64,000 nt of DNA from Prorocentrum cordatum. Taxonomy: Eukaryota; Sar; Dinophyceae; Prorocentrales; Prorocentraceae. The stretch's first letter is position 1; each line of letters opens with the position of its first letter. The stretch is taken from NCBI GenBank assembly GCA_963575745.1, contig CAUYUJ010011459.1:110001-174000 (forward strand), read 5' to 3'. The notes under the pieces were generated by a model that did not search any database, was not told where the DNA came from, and worked only from the letters and a program-made list of their open reading frames with translations. Of the stretch, positions 19,496 to 29,136 are shown piece after piece. Position numbers and translations under genes: made by a program.

Positions 19496-20250
19496 AGATG
19501 CGCTGACGCAATCGACGAGATCGTTGACTTCTGGGTGGAGAACGGGGGCCCACCTCTCGCTCCCGCGCGGGCTGATGCGGATCTAGCGGCTTCCATCGAG
19601 AAGCGGCGAGGGGAGCGTGCCATCGCTGAAGCTTCGTATTTTGTCCCCCCAGCACGCGGGCACCTCGGTGAAAGCTGGCGGCTGGCGCGGTCGCAGCAGC
19701 GCCCAGTTGGCCGCGGCCATCGGTTCGGCCGCTAATCGCCGCAGCCTTCGCGGGGGCATGTGCCGCGACAAGCCGCTTGGGAGCGGCCGCTATTCTGGCC
19801 GCTGTGTGCGACGCGTGCATGCGGACTGGCGAGATGGCCTCGCTCGTCCTGAGCGACGCGCAGCCGTGCCCGGCTTGGGCGCCAGCGTCGCCGTTGCTGG
19901 CGAGGGCCAAGGCAGGGGCTGCTTCGGAGGCGGCGCGTGTGGGCATGGAGCTCAGCGCGCTCCGCCGCCTCTCCGGCCAGGTCAGGGGCCCCCAGTCTTC
20001 GGCGGCGCCGCGCTGGCGCCGCGCAGCTGGGGGCGCGGCGGGGCCGGCGCGCGGACTTCCAGTCCCATGGTTCCATGGGGCGCACTTGGTGGGCGTCGGT
20101 CCGCGCGGCGAGGTTGTGAGCCCAGGGCGCCGCGACGGAGGTTGTGCAGCTCAGCCTGGGCGAGCTTCAGTTCGCGCGGCGCAGGCGCTCGGCGGCCCGC
20201 CTCCGTGCCGCGGCGGGCGGAAAAAAGGCAAGCGATTGGGCGATTAGGAA
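19496..20250 (+). pseudogene. Tyrosine recombinase remnant of the DIRS-like element
   Basis: AIDEIVDFWVENGGPPLAPA (19510-19569) resembles the N-terminal core-binding part. SLKLRILSPQHAGTSVKAGG follows in another frame. AAAILAAVCDACMRTGEMAS then LVLSDAQP (19780-19868) fits the helix bearing the first catalytic arginine (R in MRTGE). PWFHGAHLVG (about 20065) is a damaged form of the HGARH box, and GELQFARRRRSAARLRAA (about 20157) of the GRW..xRRY box; the catalytic tyrosine is not identifiable. Such a recombinase replaces the integrase in DIRS-type retrotransposons. Multiple frame breaks; inactive. Confidence 0.6.
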
Positions 20251-20880
20251 ACTGAGCGTAGATCGTGACAGCGGATTGTTTCAGGTGAGCAAGCGAACGA
20301 AATCGAACAGCCCGAGAGGATCATCAGGTCAGCGGCGGGGGCCTTGAAGGGGTTGATGATCTCCTTGTTTTGGCCTGCCGCTGCAACGCGGCAGTGGCGC
20401 GAAACGACAGGTGAGCTACCGTTCGAGTTGGCGCACCCACGCCCCCCAGGAGGCCCAGGATGGTTTGGCAAATCCGTTGGTCCCCTGCCGAAGCGGCGCA
20501 GCTAATCTGGATGAGCTGCAGTTCGATCGGCGCAGGGACCTGGCGGCCCACCCCCGTGCCGCGGCGAGCTGAACACAGCTCACACGCATCCCTGTCTTGT
20601 TGTTCCCTCCCTGCTCTCCTTTGTTTCTCGCCCCAGGAGTCAGAGATGAGGATTGGCACTGGGAGGAGGTGAGAGGACGGCTGCGCCAAGAAAGCGTCCG
20701 TCGAGAGTGCCAGACGGCGTGGGGCCCCTGGATCCTCAGGGAAGGCTCGGCCCTGGCTGCGGCCTGGCAGCAGCCAGGGTGGCAGAGCAGGGGTCGGGCC
20801 CGCCCGAGGTTGCCCCAGGGGCCTGGCCGTCTGGCCCCCGGGGTGTCTGGAGCCAAAAGCTTCACTAGTGGAGCGCGCAA
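20251..20880. other. Downstream flank with a duplicated recombinase end and intron-like signals
   Basis: 20500-20575 repeats the segment at 20145-20215 (CAGCT..GAGC(T)TCAG..CGGCGCAGG..CGTGCCGCGGCG), so the 3' end of the element is partly duplicated. CAGGTGAGC at 20410 and a pyrimidine-rich TTTGTTTCTCGCCCCAG at 20621-20637 resemble splice sites around a 225-bp interval, but no exon was confirmed. Confidence 0.35.
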
Positions 20881-20889
20881 AAGAAGGGA

Positions 20890-20917
20890 AAGACGGCATA
20901 TACACACACACACACAT

Positions 20918-20955
<38 letters not shown>
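20890..20955. repeat. (CA)n(TA)n microsatellite
   Basis: ACACACACACACATCC followed by about 14 TA units. Confidence 0.95.
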
Positions 20956-20956
<1 letters not shown>

Positions 20957-20989
20957 AGGGAACGGGACCTGGGGCCGCCAGGTTGGTGC

Positions 20990-22320
20990 CTCGGACCCCC
21001 ATGGGGCCACGGGGCTCACTTTCGCTGTGTTTTTACAGGGCTTCGGCGTTCCAGGGCCTCCGAGGGAGGCCGCCAGGAGTGGACCTGCGCCCCCTGGGGG
21101 CTCCGGGGCTCACTTTCCCTATGTTTTTACAAGGTTTCCGCGTCCTGGGCCTCGGAGGCCGCCGCCTCCGACCCCCCGTGGGAGGACGGGTAGAGGCTCC
21201 CAAGGCGGCCCAAGCGGGCCCCGAGTCGCCGAAAGACAGCTCCAGGACGCCCAAGATAGGCCCAAGACGGCCCGAGAGGCCCCCCAAGGCACTCCACGAC
21301 GCTTCAAGACGCCTCTCCAGAGCGCTTCAAGAGACCGACATCGTCAATTTTACGAAGGTTTTCGAACGATTTTGGCCTTCCAGCCTTTTCGGCCGTCTGA
21401 CGTCCAAGACGGCTCAATAGGCCCCCAACAGCGCCCCACGACGGCCCAAGAGGGCCCGAAGACGGCCCCAGAGTCGCCCAAGACAGCCCAACAGAGCCCC
21501 AAGACGGCCCCAAGATGCGCTCAAGAGGGGGACCGGGGGACCACGACTCCAAGATTTGACCCTCCCGCTTGAAGAGTTCCCCAGGAGGCCCCAAGGAGCC
21601 CCCTAGAGGCCCCAGGAGGCCCCCAAGAGGCACCCAGGAGGCCCAAACGAGGCCTAAAGAGGCCACAAAACAGCCCCGAGGAGGCCCCACAACGGTCCCA
21701 AAACGGCTTCCGAGAAGCTGTGAAATTGCCTTCACGACGTCCCCGACATGCCAACCACGAGATCCAAACCAACACCCATGAGGCCTCTGACCCACCACCC
21801 AAGGCACGGCGGCGGGAGCAGTGACAGCACTTGTGCACAGCATGTTCCGGAGGGAGCCTTCCGGAACACGTTGCAGGAGGAGGAGGAAGATCAGGAGGAG
21901 AGAGAGCTGGAGTGGGAGGAGGAGGAGGAGGAGGAGGAGGAGGAGGAGGAGGAGGAGGAGGAGGAGGAGGAGGAGGGGGACGAGGAGGAGGAAGAGGCCT
22001 CCAAGACAGCTCCAAGATAGCCGAAGAGGCTTCCAAGAGGGCCCTGGGCGGCCCAAGAGGGCCCCAAGGCGGTGCCTGAGGCGCCCAAGACGGCCCGAGA
22101 GGGCCCCAAGACGGCCCCAAGAGAGACCCATGAAGGGAAACACGAACTGAGAATCCGAGCTTCCTACCCCGAGAGGTTCTCGGGAAGTCCCAAGAGGCCC
22201 CCACTCGGATCCAAGAGGCCCCCAAGAAGCTCCCAAGAGGGCCGACGAGGTTGCAAGAGATCTCCCAAGGTGGCCCCAAGAGGCACAACTCATTGTTTTA
22301 CGATTGGGCTTTGACGGGTT
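20990..22320 (-). repeat. Repeat family Q, locus 2 (inverted), with an (AGG)n insert
   Basis: On plus it is CCAAGACGGCCC and AGAGGCCCC units. Q cores lie at 21330-21420 (GTCAATTTTACGAAGG then CCTTTTCGGCCGTCTGACG) and 22270-22370 (TTGTTTTACGATTGGGC then GGCCTTTTGGCATCCCG). An (AGG)n tract fills 21875-21992. GGGGCTCACTTTC(G/C)CT(G/A)TGTTTTTACA occurs twice (about 21012 and 21107), marking a local tandem pair. Confidence 0.75.
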
Positions 22321-22860
22321 TTAATTTTTGTCGGCCTTTTGGCATCCCGATGCTCCAAGACGGCTCAAGAGGCTTCCAATACCGATCCAATATAGAGGAA
22401 GAGGCCTCCAAGAGGGCCCCGAGACGGCCCGCGAGGGCCCCAAGACGGTGCTTGAGGCGCCCAAGACGCGCCCAAGAAGGGGAACGCGACCCAGTAGCAG
22501 AGCGTTCCCCCCAAAAGGAAGGCCCACAGGAGGCCGCAAGAGGCCCCCAAGTGGTCCGACGAGGACCCCAAAAGCTTCCCGAGGCCCAAAAGGCCCCTAG
22601 GAGAGGTCCAAGAGGTTTTAAAATTGCCCAAGAGTGCCCTCGATGCGTCAAAACTGCTTCCAGGAGGCCCCCGGGAGGCTTCCGGATTGCCTCAATCTGG
22701 CCGCAGGTGGCCTCAAGTCGGGTCTCCACGCAGCCAAGACGGCCAATGACGGCTTCAGATTGCAGAGCCGATGCCCCCAAGGCACCCAAGAGGTGCCTCC
22801 AACTTCCAACAGCCAGTTGACGAAGCATGCGGAACACCCCAGAAGCTCCTCAGATGCCGT
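22321..22860 (-). repeat. Repeat family Q, locus 3 (inverted)
   Basis: Continues the previous block with GAGGCCCCAAGACGG-type units and CCTCCAAGAGGGCCC; becomes irregular after 22620. No gene recognised. Confidence 0.65.
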
Positions 22861-22944
22861 CGCGCGCCTGTGCTTGATAGCGTTGTCCAAGATCGTCCAG
22901 CGCCCCCCCAGCCTGGGCTAGAACCTGAGCGCGCGCGATGGTTC

Positions 22945-23000
22945 TAGTATATATATATATATATATGTGTGCACATATACATATCTATACACATAGCTGT
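22945..23000. repeat. (TA)n microsatellite
   Basis: AGTATATATATATATATA followed by GTGTGCACATATACATATC. Confidence 0.95.
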
Positions 23001-23008
23001 ATGCATTA

Positions 23009-23174
23009 TGGATCGCTTAATAATCGCGCCCCCTTGGAGTGCCCAGGGGGTTGGCCGCGGCGCGTCCGCGCGGGTGCCAGGGGGGGTCTGGGGTTCGTGC
23101 TCTTTCCCGCTAGGGAGCGGGGGTGGTGCTGGGGGGGTTGGCCGCTCCGCGTTTTCACGTTTGTCACCCCCCCG
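23009..23174 (+). repeat. 166-bp direct repeat G, left copy
   Basis: Starts TGGATCGCTTAATAATCGC and includes GGTGCCAGGGGGGGTCTGGG and GCGTTTTCACGTTTGTC. The right copy at 23595-23760 has the same length and only scattered differences. Confidence 0.9.
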
Positions 23175-23594
23175 GGCCGTGTATACGTCCGTACGTTTGA
23201 GTTGCACATGCTTGAAAATGCGACAACGCCACAACCCTTTCCAAACAGAAGAAGGCTCAGTGCTTTTGGCCACGTCGGGCCTTCCGGCGAAGCTGCGGCC
23301 AGGCAAGGTGCCGGTCAAATGATCAACCCATCCTTTGCTTGGGTTTTTTTGGTGTACTTCAATTTTCGTTTGCGTCGCAGGGCCCTTCCAAGGCTGCGGG
23401 ATGATTTGAAAACGGCTCTCGGCGAAAACCTCGTCTTGGGGAGCAGGCCCTGGGGTCCAGGCCCCGTCTTCCCACAGGACCCGTCTGCTGCATGCCAAGC
23501 GGACGTCGAGGCGCAGCAGAGGGAGGCGCTGACGGCGGCGCCATGTGCGTGCGCCGAGGCGCCCCAGGATCGGTTACGATCGGAAGGGGCTCTC
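23175..23594. other. 420-bp interval between the G repeats
   Basis: Frames on both strands are short and unrecognised. With its flanking direct repeats this could be a miniature LTR-type element, or a tandem duplication. The repeats lack a clear 5'-TG..CA-3' form and no primer-binding site was recognised, so the first idea is weak. Confidence 0.35.
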
Positions 23595-23760
23595 TGGATC
23601 GCTTAATAATCGCCCCCCCCTTGAAGTGCCCGGGGGAGTTGGCCACACCGCGTCCGCGGGGGTGCCAGGGGGGGTCTGGGGTTCGATCCCTTCCCTGCTG
23701 AGGCGCGGGGGTGGTGCGGGGGGGGTTGGCCGCGCCGCGTTTTCACGTTTGTCCCCCCCA
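23595..23760 (+). repeat. 166-bp direct repeat G, right copy
   Basis: Same orientation as the left copy; begins TGGATCGCTTAATAATCGC. Main differences are small changes in C and G runs. Positions 23761-24049 after it show GATTCGCCGTCGGTGTCGCC at 23838, matched weakly near 6475. Confidence 0.9.
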
Positions 23761-24049
23761 GCTGATTAATAACAAGTTCAACGTACGGAAAGAGTGTGGG
23801 CGAGGTCCAGGGCGAGGCCCATCTTTGAACAGGATTCGCCGTCGGTGTCGCCGTGGACGTTGCCCATACTGTGTCTTTTACTTCTCTCTGCGCCGGTGGG
23901 ACGGTCTCACCGCGATCGGAGCAGCAACCCGGCTGCGGAGGTGCGAATTACGCACAGGAGAGGCGCGGGCGAGGAGAAGCAGTTTCGGATCGGGGGGGAA
24001 AGAGAAAAGGCGCACGACGCTCGCCCAAACGCCGCGAGTTGCTATTTCA

Positions 24050-24205
24050 GCGACGCAGGAAACCGGCGTCGTATGCACGGACACTGTCGGGTCAATTGCC
24101 CGCGTAAGGTCGCTCGTGAGCGCCTTGTTTCCCATGTGGCGTGCCGCGCCGGCGGCCCGCGCAAGCCACGGCGTCCGTCCCGCTTCGTTTCGCCGCTCGT
24201 TTGGG
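24050..24205 (+). mobile_element. Element H, copy 2
   Basis: GCGACGCAGGAAACCGGCGT, ATTGCCCGCGTAAGGTCGCT, GTGGCGTGCCGCGCCGGCGG and GCTCGTTTGGG follow the order of copies 1 and 3, with a shorter 3' part. Confidence 0.75.
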
Positions 24206-24394
24206 CGTCGTGCCCGCGTTTCCCGTGCCCGCCTCAGCCGACAGGAGGCGGAACCGCACCGCTTCGGCGGCGGGCTCGGCACCTGCTGCTGCGGAGCGGC
24301 TGGGCAGCCACCTGCGAGCCTTCCCCCCCCTTGGGCATCGGCTGCGCGCAGGAGTGGCCCTCCGCAGGAGGGCCCTCGTCGTCGTGGCCTCTGC

Positions 24395-24650
24395 CAGTGC
24401 TCCCACCAGTGCTAGTACTGCTACTACCACCTGTTCGATCATTGACCCCTTTGCGAATACGGAATATCCGGCTTTCACACCGATGACCGCCGAAGACCGC
24501 CGAAAACCGTGTCGGGCACCAGCGCCCTCGGCGGGGCGCGCGCCCGCTGGCGGTCCTCGGCGGTCTTTCTGCGGTCTTCAGAGGCCAAGATGTGTAGCGA
24601 GGGGTCCATGATCGAACGCGTAACCACTAGAATCATTCTTGCTAGTGCCA
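24395..24650. mobile_element. Long fold-back element with about 100-bp arms
   Basis: CAGTGCTAGTACTG, GTTCGATCATTGACCCCT and GACCGCCGAAGACCGCC on the left pair with GGCGGTCCTCGGCGGTC, AGGGGTCCATGATCGAAC and CTTGCTAGTGCC on the right. The loop near 24530 is GC-rich. Single copy; positions 24206-24394 have no feature. Confidence 0.75.
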
Positions 24651-24749
24651 TGCCCGCTCCCGCTACGTGACCGTTGCCTCGCCACGTCGGCCGGGCCCCC
24701 AACCCACCCGCAATCATGGACGCTACGGTTCAGAGACATAACATCGTTT

Positions 24750-24900
24750 TTCTTGTCTCGAGGGAGGAGAAACCGCCCTGCCTCTAACGAGGAGGAGTCT
24801 CGACGATCCCCCCTGCCTGTCTCAAGGAGTCTCGACGATCCCCCCTGTCTTGTTATTTTCCTGTCTCGAGGAGTCTCGACAATCCCCCCTGCCTGTCTTT
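24750..24900. repeat. GAGTCTCGACGATCCCCCCT minisatellite
   Basis: Three clear copies of GAGTCTCGAC(G/A)ATCCCCCCTG with CTGTCTCGAGGA linkers and one worn copy; spacing 33-60 bp. Confidence 0.85.
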
Positions 24901-25649
24901 TCTAAGCAGCCCTGGGCCCTGGGCGCTTGCGAAGCCGTCCTGCAAGGTTCGATTGCTTACTGTGGTGCGTGTATTGCAGGGCATCGCGTGTGGGGTGCTT
25001 GTTATGAGGATGGTCCTTCTGCCCTTCCCTTTGGTGCGCGGCTTTCGGGATGGGCATGAGGGTGCGAACCAAGCACGCAGAACCGCTACTGCCGCGTCAC
25101 ATGCCGCAAGCCGCGCCAAAAAGGTAACTTTTTTCCTGGGCCACTTTTGCGCATGGCCGACTTCATCCGAAACTGGCCGAACGGACGAGTCTTTGATCAT
25201 TAAGCACAATCCAACCCCGAACCCTAATACCATTATAACTTCGATGCCCAACTTAGATCCCTGGTGCATACGGTGATCCCTAAATATGTGGATGGTTTTG
25301 TTTGCGACATCTGCAGAAAAGACTCCTCATCTTCAAAGTGTTGGCCATCCTAATTTCGGTTCCCTTCCGAAGGGCTAGTAGTATTTTCATTGCTAATCAT
25401 TTGAAGCACAGGCTTTTGCATCCGCCAGTTCGAGGCATAATTGCCGTGGTTCCTGCTCCATCGATCTCAGGATATTCCTGACTTGGCAAGCTCTGGACGC
25501 CTTGCGCCCTTATAGCTGATTCTGACTGCACTGCCCATCGATTTGAACCAGTACGGGTCTCGCAGCGAGGTTTCGTATCGCTCATGCCCGCCCGCAGAAT
25601 CTCAACGCCCACCAGGGAACCCCTGTTGGTTTAGATCGATGGGCGGTAA
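24901..25649. other. Lower-repeat interval before the candidate exons
   Basis: No repeat family seen. GTGTATTGCAG|GGCATC at about 24980 resembles a 3' splice site, and the following frame reads GIACGVLVMRMVLLPFPLVR. This is too little to call an exon. AACCCCGAACCCTAAT at about 25215 is a single telomere-like word, not an array. Confidence 0.35.
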
Positions 25650-25928
25650 GGGGTCGGGCTCACACGTGGCTGCCTTGCGGCCGGGTGGCTGGACTCGGAG
25701 GAGTGGCTGGAGGGCAGGATCCTGCCGAGCCCCTTGCGCGTTGGTGTCTCTGGCACGCTGGCGTTCGCGTCTGTGGCCGGGGGCCTCTGGTCGGTCGGCG
25801 AGCTGGATGACGTGCTCAGCATGATATTCCATGTCATCGCGGCGTGGCTACTGGTCGGCTCCTTTGCGGCCATGATTCTCTCGCTGCTCCTTTGGTACAT
25901 GGGGCGTCTCATAAAGGGCCTTGTTTGA
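25650..25928 (+). CDS. Candidate exon of a membrane protein (unrecognised)
   Basis: An open frame from just after a TAA at 25647 to TGA at 25926. It reads LTRGCLAAGWLDSEEWLEGR, then VGVSGTLAFASVAGGLWSVG, then DDVLSMIFHVIAAWLLVGSF and AAMILSLLLWYMGRLIKGLV. The last 45 residues are strongly hydrophobic and fit one or two membrane helices ending in a short basic tail. There is no ATG at the front, so it could be the last exon of a gene whose earlier exons are not seen, or a chance frame. No family is recognised. Confidence 0.35.
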   Translation, partial: GVGLTRGCLAAGWLDSEEWLEGRILPSPLRVGVSGTLAFASVAGGLWSVGELDDVLSMIFHVIAAWLLVGSFAAMILSLLLWYMGRLIKGLV

Positions 25929-25930
25929 GG

Positions 25931-26353
25931 TTCGAAGGCTTTGGTATCTCTTGCTCGGTAGAAGGCTTGCGGAGGGCTGTGGAAGAGAAACGAGGCCGCT
26001 TCCGCCAGCGGAAGCCAGCGGAAGCAAAAGTTGCCTTCCAACTAGATGCCAATGCTTTTGGATCCAGGTGTGGAGCCCACCACCTAGAGATGTGGCTGAA
26101 GCTCCTCGCGGAGCAGTGCGCTGCGCTGCGAACCTACCCAAAGGAGATCCCGCGCAACATATCTGGCGAGGTGGTCGCCGAGGTCAAGGCAGTGGAGAAG
26201 CGGCTCGTGAACAGTGTCGAACTTCTTGCGCGCAAGCTACCGGAGTCAATCAGCCGCGCCATGGCGGAGCACGTTCCCCACATGCACGTACCCAAGAACG
26301 CTCCGCACATGACTCGCTGCTTTTCGTGCCGCAAGAGCAGTGCCACGACGTGA
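25931..26353 (+). CDS. Candidate exon of a soluble protein (unrecognised)
   Basis: Open frame reading FEGFGISCSVEGLRRAVEEK, then AFQLDANAFGSRCGAHHLEM, WLKLLAEQCAALRTYPKEIP, VVAEVKAVEKRLVNSVELLA and HMTRCFSCRK before TGA at 26351. Composition is balanced, charged residues alternate as in amphipathic helices, and it is not repeat-derived, unlike nearly every other frame here. CFSC near the end is a single Cys pair. The frame runs open upstream into 25844 but the N-terminal part there overlaps the membrane-like frame, so the true start is unknown. Function unknown. Confidence 0.45.
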   Translation, partial: FEGFGISCSVEGLRRAVEEKRGRFRQRKPAEAKVAFQLDANAFGSRCGAHHLEMWLKLLAEQCAALRTYPKEIPRNISGEVVAEVKAVEKRLVNSVELLARKLPESISRAMAEHVPHMHVPKNAPHMTRCFSCRKSSATT

Positions 26354-26798
26354 TGCGCAGTGTCGCGGTTGAGCTTCGGCGTCCCAGTACCCGCCATTTT
26401 CCCCCCTCTCCCCTAGTCCTCTCCGCCTTCTCCTCCAAAGGCTCCTGCTCTGATGTACGATGGACTCTTGCTGCTGGGAGTGTTCATCATTTGAGTCCGC
26501 ATCCGTCTCACATTTTACAGGCTATGGCCTCCACGCCATGCCCTAATGGGTATGAGCAGGCTCTTTCGCGGAACGCGCACGATTCCGGCGTTCATTTCTT
26601 GCGTTCGCTCGAATGGTTCCACGCTCACGTTTCGCAAAGGTATCACTCGAAGCGTGGATACGGAAGCGGCTGCGAGCGGGGGGAAGTAACGACAGCCGCG
26701 CATTGCTACTCCCTTTCTCATCCGCCTCCTCCAGTCTGCCCTGCGAGCACAGAGGAGTGAGGGGAGGGGTGAGGTTGTCGGGGGAGGTTGGAGTACGC
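26354..26798. other. Unassigned sequence
   Basis: No repeat family or recognised gene. GAGTGAGGGGAGGGG at 26755 is purine-rich. It could hold the 3' flank of the preceding candidate gene. Confidence 0.35.
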
Positions 26799-26880
26799 TT
26801 AAGTCGGGCGTGCCCCTCTACAGGAGGAATATTTAAAAATAGTCAAGAAATAGTCAGGGGACATTTTTTTGTTTTTTTTG
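26799..26880. mobile_element. Element A3, left half only
   Basis: TTAAGTCGGGCGTGCCCCTC and TACAGGAGGAATATTTAAAA, then AGTCAGGGGAC and a T-rich stretch. The right arm is missing; repeat X begins at 26894 in its place. Confidence 0.8.
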
Positions 26881-26893
26881 ATTTTTATTTAGA

Positions 26894-27025
26894 TTCCCCA
26901 ATCAGTGCTTGCACTGAAGAGGTCCTAGCGGATATTGAAAGAGAAGGTGAATGTTTCACGCCGATTTTGGTGGCAGGCCGGGTTCCCAGTTCCGGGTTCC
27001 CGGGTTCCTGGTTCCCTGATTGATT
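26894..27025. repeat. Dispersed repeat X, copy 2
   Basis: CCCCAATCAGTGCTTGCA, CCTAGCGGATATTGAAAGA and GGCCGGGTTCCCAGTTCCGG, as in 16101-16240. Confidence 0.75.
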
Positions 27026-27039
27026 GTTCTCGGGTTCGT

Positions 27040-27300
27040 GGTCGATCTTTTTATCGATCGGTCTCAGCATCGACCTTATTTCCCACCTCTCGATCGATCT
27101 CACCATCGATCTCACAATCGGTCTCACAATCGATCTCGCAAGCGATCTCATTAGAGATCGCACGAGCGATCTCGCGATCGATCTCCCTATCGATTTCATT
27201 GAATCGATTTCACTCTCGGACTCACGAGCGACCTTACAATCATCAACTATCGATGTCACTATCGATCTCACAATCCATCTCAAGATCCATCTGACTAATT
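27040..27300. repeat. ATCGATCTCACA minisatellite
   Basis: About 20 degenerate 12-bp units (ATCGATCTC followed by ACA, GCA or CCT). ATCGAT sites recur throughout. Confidence 0.9.
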
Positions 27301-27339
27301 TTCAAATCATCCACTGATTGGCTGATTGGGGTTTTCTCA

Positions 27340-27449
27340 GGTGCAATTTGTTTATTTGTCCCAACCATCCTGTGGTGTTGGGTCCTCGTTTTGAAGAGAC
27401 GGCGCCCCGCGTTCCTCACCTCCTCCTCCTCCTCCCCCCCCTCCCTCCT

Positions 27450-27519
<70 letters not shown>

Positions 27520-28984
27520 CCACCGATTTCGGCACACCCCTCACACGTTTCGTGGCCCTATAGGGAGCTCCACCGAAGGCCCCAGTGGCAGGGTCCGCAT
27601 GCCTCCCCACCACCCATTCCGGCACACCCCTCACACGTTACGTGGCCCCATAGGGAGCTCCACCGAAGGCCCCAGTGGCAGGGTCCGCATGCCTCCCCAC
27701 CACCCATTTCGGCACACCCCTCACACGTTTCGTGGCCCCATAGGGAGCTCCACCGAAGGCCCCAGTGGCAGGGTTCGCATGCCTCCCCACCACCCATTTC
27801 GGCACACCCCTCACACGTTTCGTGGCCCCATAGGGAGCTCCACCGAAGGCCCCAGTGGCAGGGTCCGCATGCCTCCCCACCACCCATTTCGGCACACCCC
27901 TCACACGTTTCGTGGCCCCATAGGGAGCTCCACCGAAGGCCCCAGTGGCAGGGTCCGCATGCCTCCCCACCACCCATTTCGGCACACCCCTCACACGTTT
28001 CGTGGCCCCATAGGGAGCTCCACCGAAGGCCCCAGTGGCACGCATGCCTCCCCACCACCCACATCACACGTTCGTGGCCCCATAGGGAGCTCCACCGAAG
28101 GCCCCAGTGGCAGGGTCCGCATGCCTCCCCACCACCCATTTCGGCACACCCCTCACACGTTTCGTGGCCCCATAGGGAGCTCCACCGAAAGGCCTCACAC
28201 GGGGCCCCATCCACCCCCATGCCTCCCCACCACCCATTTCGGCACACCCCTCACACGTTTCGTGGCCCCATAGGGAGCTCCACCGAAGGCCCCAGTGGCA
28301 GGGTCCGCATGCCTCCCCACCACCCATTTCGGCACACCCCTCACACGTTTCGTGGCCCCATAGGGAGCTCCACCGAAGGCCCCAGTGGCAGGGTCCGCAT
28401 GCCTCCCCACCACCCATTTCGGCACACCCCTCACACGTTTCGTGGCCCCATAGGGAGCTCCACCGAAGGCCCCAGTGGCCTGGTTCGTATGCCTCCCCAA
28501 CACCCATTTCGGCACATCCCTCACACGTTTCGTGGCTCCATGGGGATTTCCATTGAAGGCCCCAGTGGCTGGGTTCGCATGCGCCCCCACACCCATTTCG
28601 GCACACCCCTCACACGTTTCGTGGCACCATAGGGAGCTCCACCGAAGGCCCCAGTGGTTGCGTTCGCATGCCGCCCCCACACACAAATTTCGGCACACCC
28701 CTCACACGTTTCGTGGCCCCACAGGGAGCTCCACCGAAGGCCCCAGTGGCTGCGTTCGCATGCCGCCCCCACACCAACTTCGGTGCACCCCTCACACGTT
28801 TCGGGGCCCCAGAAGGAGCTCCACCGAAGGCCCCAGTGGCAACGTTCGCATGCCGCCCCCACACCCATTTCGGCACACCCCTCAAACGGTTCGTGGCCCC
28901 ATAGGGAGATCCACCGAAGACGGTATTCACACCAGCATTATTCACAACTGCATATGGTTGGGTCCTTCGCCAGGCTAATTATTG
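27340..28984. mobile_element. Satellite-bearing element W, copy 2 (16 units of 90 bp)
   Basis: Head CCAACCATCCTGTGGTGTTG, GGGTCCTCGTTTTGAAGAGA and GCGCCCCGCGTTCCT; (CCT)n and (CAT)n at 27420-27518; then 16 units whose TCACACGTTTCGTGGCCC word falls at 27541, 27631, 27721 and so on every 90 bp, with one short unit near 28065 and one partial insert near 28195. Tail: ATCCACCGAAGACGGTATTC and CAACTGCATATGGTTGGGTC. Units 1-11 are nearly identical; the last five vary more, so the array has grown from the left or centre. Long frames across it are repeat translations. Confidence 0.9.
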
Positions 28985-29024
28985 TTTGTCCAAAAGCCAC
29001 TTGTAGGGAGACATGCCCGACCTA
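28985..29024. mobile_element. Element A4, right end only
   Basis: TTGTCCAAAAGCCACTTGTA then GGGAGACATGCCCGACCTAA. Only the right arm remains, joined to the W tail. Confidence 0.8.
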
Positions 29025-29136
29025 AGAGTACGACGAGCTGGTGACGACGTTCGGGGGACGTTGGAGGGGCACGGCGAAACGAGGATGCTCAGGAGGCCAC
29101 CACGACGAACAGAGGTCTTCGGGTTTTCAGGGTTCT

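Noticed and set aside
20412-20637. Spliceosomal intron
   Set aside because: Good-looking GTGAGC and polypyrimidine-CAG ends, but neither side joins into a supported coding frame.
25205-25235. Telomere-like CCCTAA words
   Set aside because: Only one or two imperfect words; no array.
27391-28632. 413-residue repetitive frame over the 90-bp array
   Set aside because: 90 bp is a multiple of three, so a satellite stays open by chance; the short unit near 28065 and the partial insert near 28195 shift the frame, and both strands are open.
27531-28920. CRISPR-like array of regular direct repeats
   Set aside because: The whole 90-bp unit is conserved with no unique spacers, there are no cas genes, and the setting is eukaryotic.
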